Shown here piece by piece: positions 63,766-64,000 of a stretch of DNA of 64,000 nucleotides (within the stretch, counting starts at the first letter, position 1; each line of letters begins with the position of its first letter). Origin of the DNA: Riemerella columbipharyngis. GTDB lineage: Bacteria > Bacteroidota > Bacteroidia > Flavobacteriales > Weeksellaceae. The stretch is taken from the NCBI RefSeq assembly GCF_900101995.1, contig NZ_FNAS01000014.1, positions 1-64,000 on the forward strand, in the 5' to 3' direction. Under the pieces are notes generated by a model. That model saw nothing but the letters and a program-made list of their open reading frames with translations, did no database searches and had not been told where the DNA came from. The position numbers and the translations under genes were made by a program.

Positions 63766-64000
63766 AATTATCCAACCAACATTACTGATAATCAGTGGCA
63801 ATTTATAAAAAATACTTTGAATTTCAACAATAAAAAGTGAAAATATTATTTGAGAATCATCTGGAACACCATTATGTACATAGTGAAAGCGGGCTACCAA
63901 TGGCGAACGCTCCTCAATGAGTTTCCACTTTGGAAACTCATTGATTACAATTACAGCAAATGAACAAATGCAGATTTTTATTAGCGGTAAAGGTAACTGC
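63766..64000 (+). pseudogene. IS5-type transposase relic, N-terminal part
   Basis: In one frame from 63766 the sequence reads NYPTNITDNQWQFIKNTL, then a TGA at 63838-63840, then KYYLRIIWNTIMYIVKAGYQ followed by WRTLLNEFPLWKL and a second TGA. That matches the start of IS5-family transposases (TDxQWxxI, LRxIWNAIxYxVKTGCQWRMLP). The stops fit C-to-T or G-to-A changes at Arg and Trp codons. Reading past the edge would show whether an inverted repeat is left. No clear terminal repeat was found on the left, in 63588-63765. Confidence 0.7.

Overview
This AT-rich window is a piece of a Bacteroidota chromosome, most probably from a flavobacterium of the Weeksellaceae type (Chryseobacterium / Riemerella / Elizabethkingia relatives). 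Signs of this are the many promoters with the Bacteroidota -7 element TAnnTTTG(C/T), the fused CcoNO cytochrome oxidase subunit, and the presence of S46 and S9 dipeptidyl peptidases, a GLPGLI-family protein, a DUF4290 protein upstream of murA, and type VI secretion remnants. The genus cannot be fixed from the sequence alone.

Layout. 0-5.4 kb: initiator tRNA, then a suf iron-sulfur operon (A-type carrier, sufB, sufC, sufD) with a periplasmic 5-hydroxyisourate hydrolase and a GlcG/HbpS-like protein set between sufB and sufC. 5.4-19.3 kb: housekeeping and repair genes (uvrB, rimO, exonuclease III, dus, dipeptidyl peptidase 7, acyl-CoA carboxylase beta subunit, class III aminotransferase, dtd, a JmjC-like protein, uvrC). 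19.4-23.5 kb: a CtlX-type hydrolase, two decayed genes (PD-(D/E)XK nuclease-like and HRDC domain) and an Xaa-Pro aminopeptidase. 23.6-30.5 kb: dps and a complete-looking cbb3 oxidase operon (ccoS-ccoNO-ccoQ-ccoP-ccoG-fixH-safE), without ccoI beside it. 30.7-35.2 kb: M48 lipoprotein protease, DnaQ-like exonuclease, HerA-like ATPase, carbonic anhydrase. 35.3-38.9 kb: a small membrane protein, an AraC-regulator pseudogene, and a pair of glycosyltransferase-type genes. 39-45.4 kb: alaS, an SPFH protein, a TlpA-like lipoprotein, tRNA-Arg and a 2-hydroxyacid dehydrogenase. 45.6-49 kb: two tandem secreted paralogues and mnmE. 49-52.8 kb: a graveyard of accessory genes holding a VgrG tail fragment, a DUF2931 lipoprotein pseudogene, a truncated Tle/DUF2235-like phospholipase and several broken small ORFs. 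53-64 kb: nrnA, a DPP IV-type S9 peptidase, the DUF4290-murA-miaA-thioredoxin-like operon, mutS, a frameshifted GLPGLI gene and, at the edge, an IS5-type transposase relic.

The intact genes describe an aerobic or microaerobic cell that lives on peptides (DPP7, DPP IV, aminopeptidase P), respires with a high-affinity cbb3 oxidase and carries three nucleotide-excision or mismatch repair genes. The most distinctive features are widespread gene decay confined to accessory patches, and four genes whose promoter -7 element lies exactly three bases before the ATG, implying leaderless or nearly leaderless mRNAs. I found no CRISPR array, no prophage and no intact novel system. The best traces of something unusual are the decayed nuclease/HRDC pair and the type VI effector graveyard.
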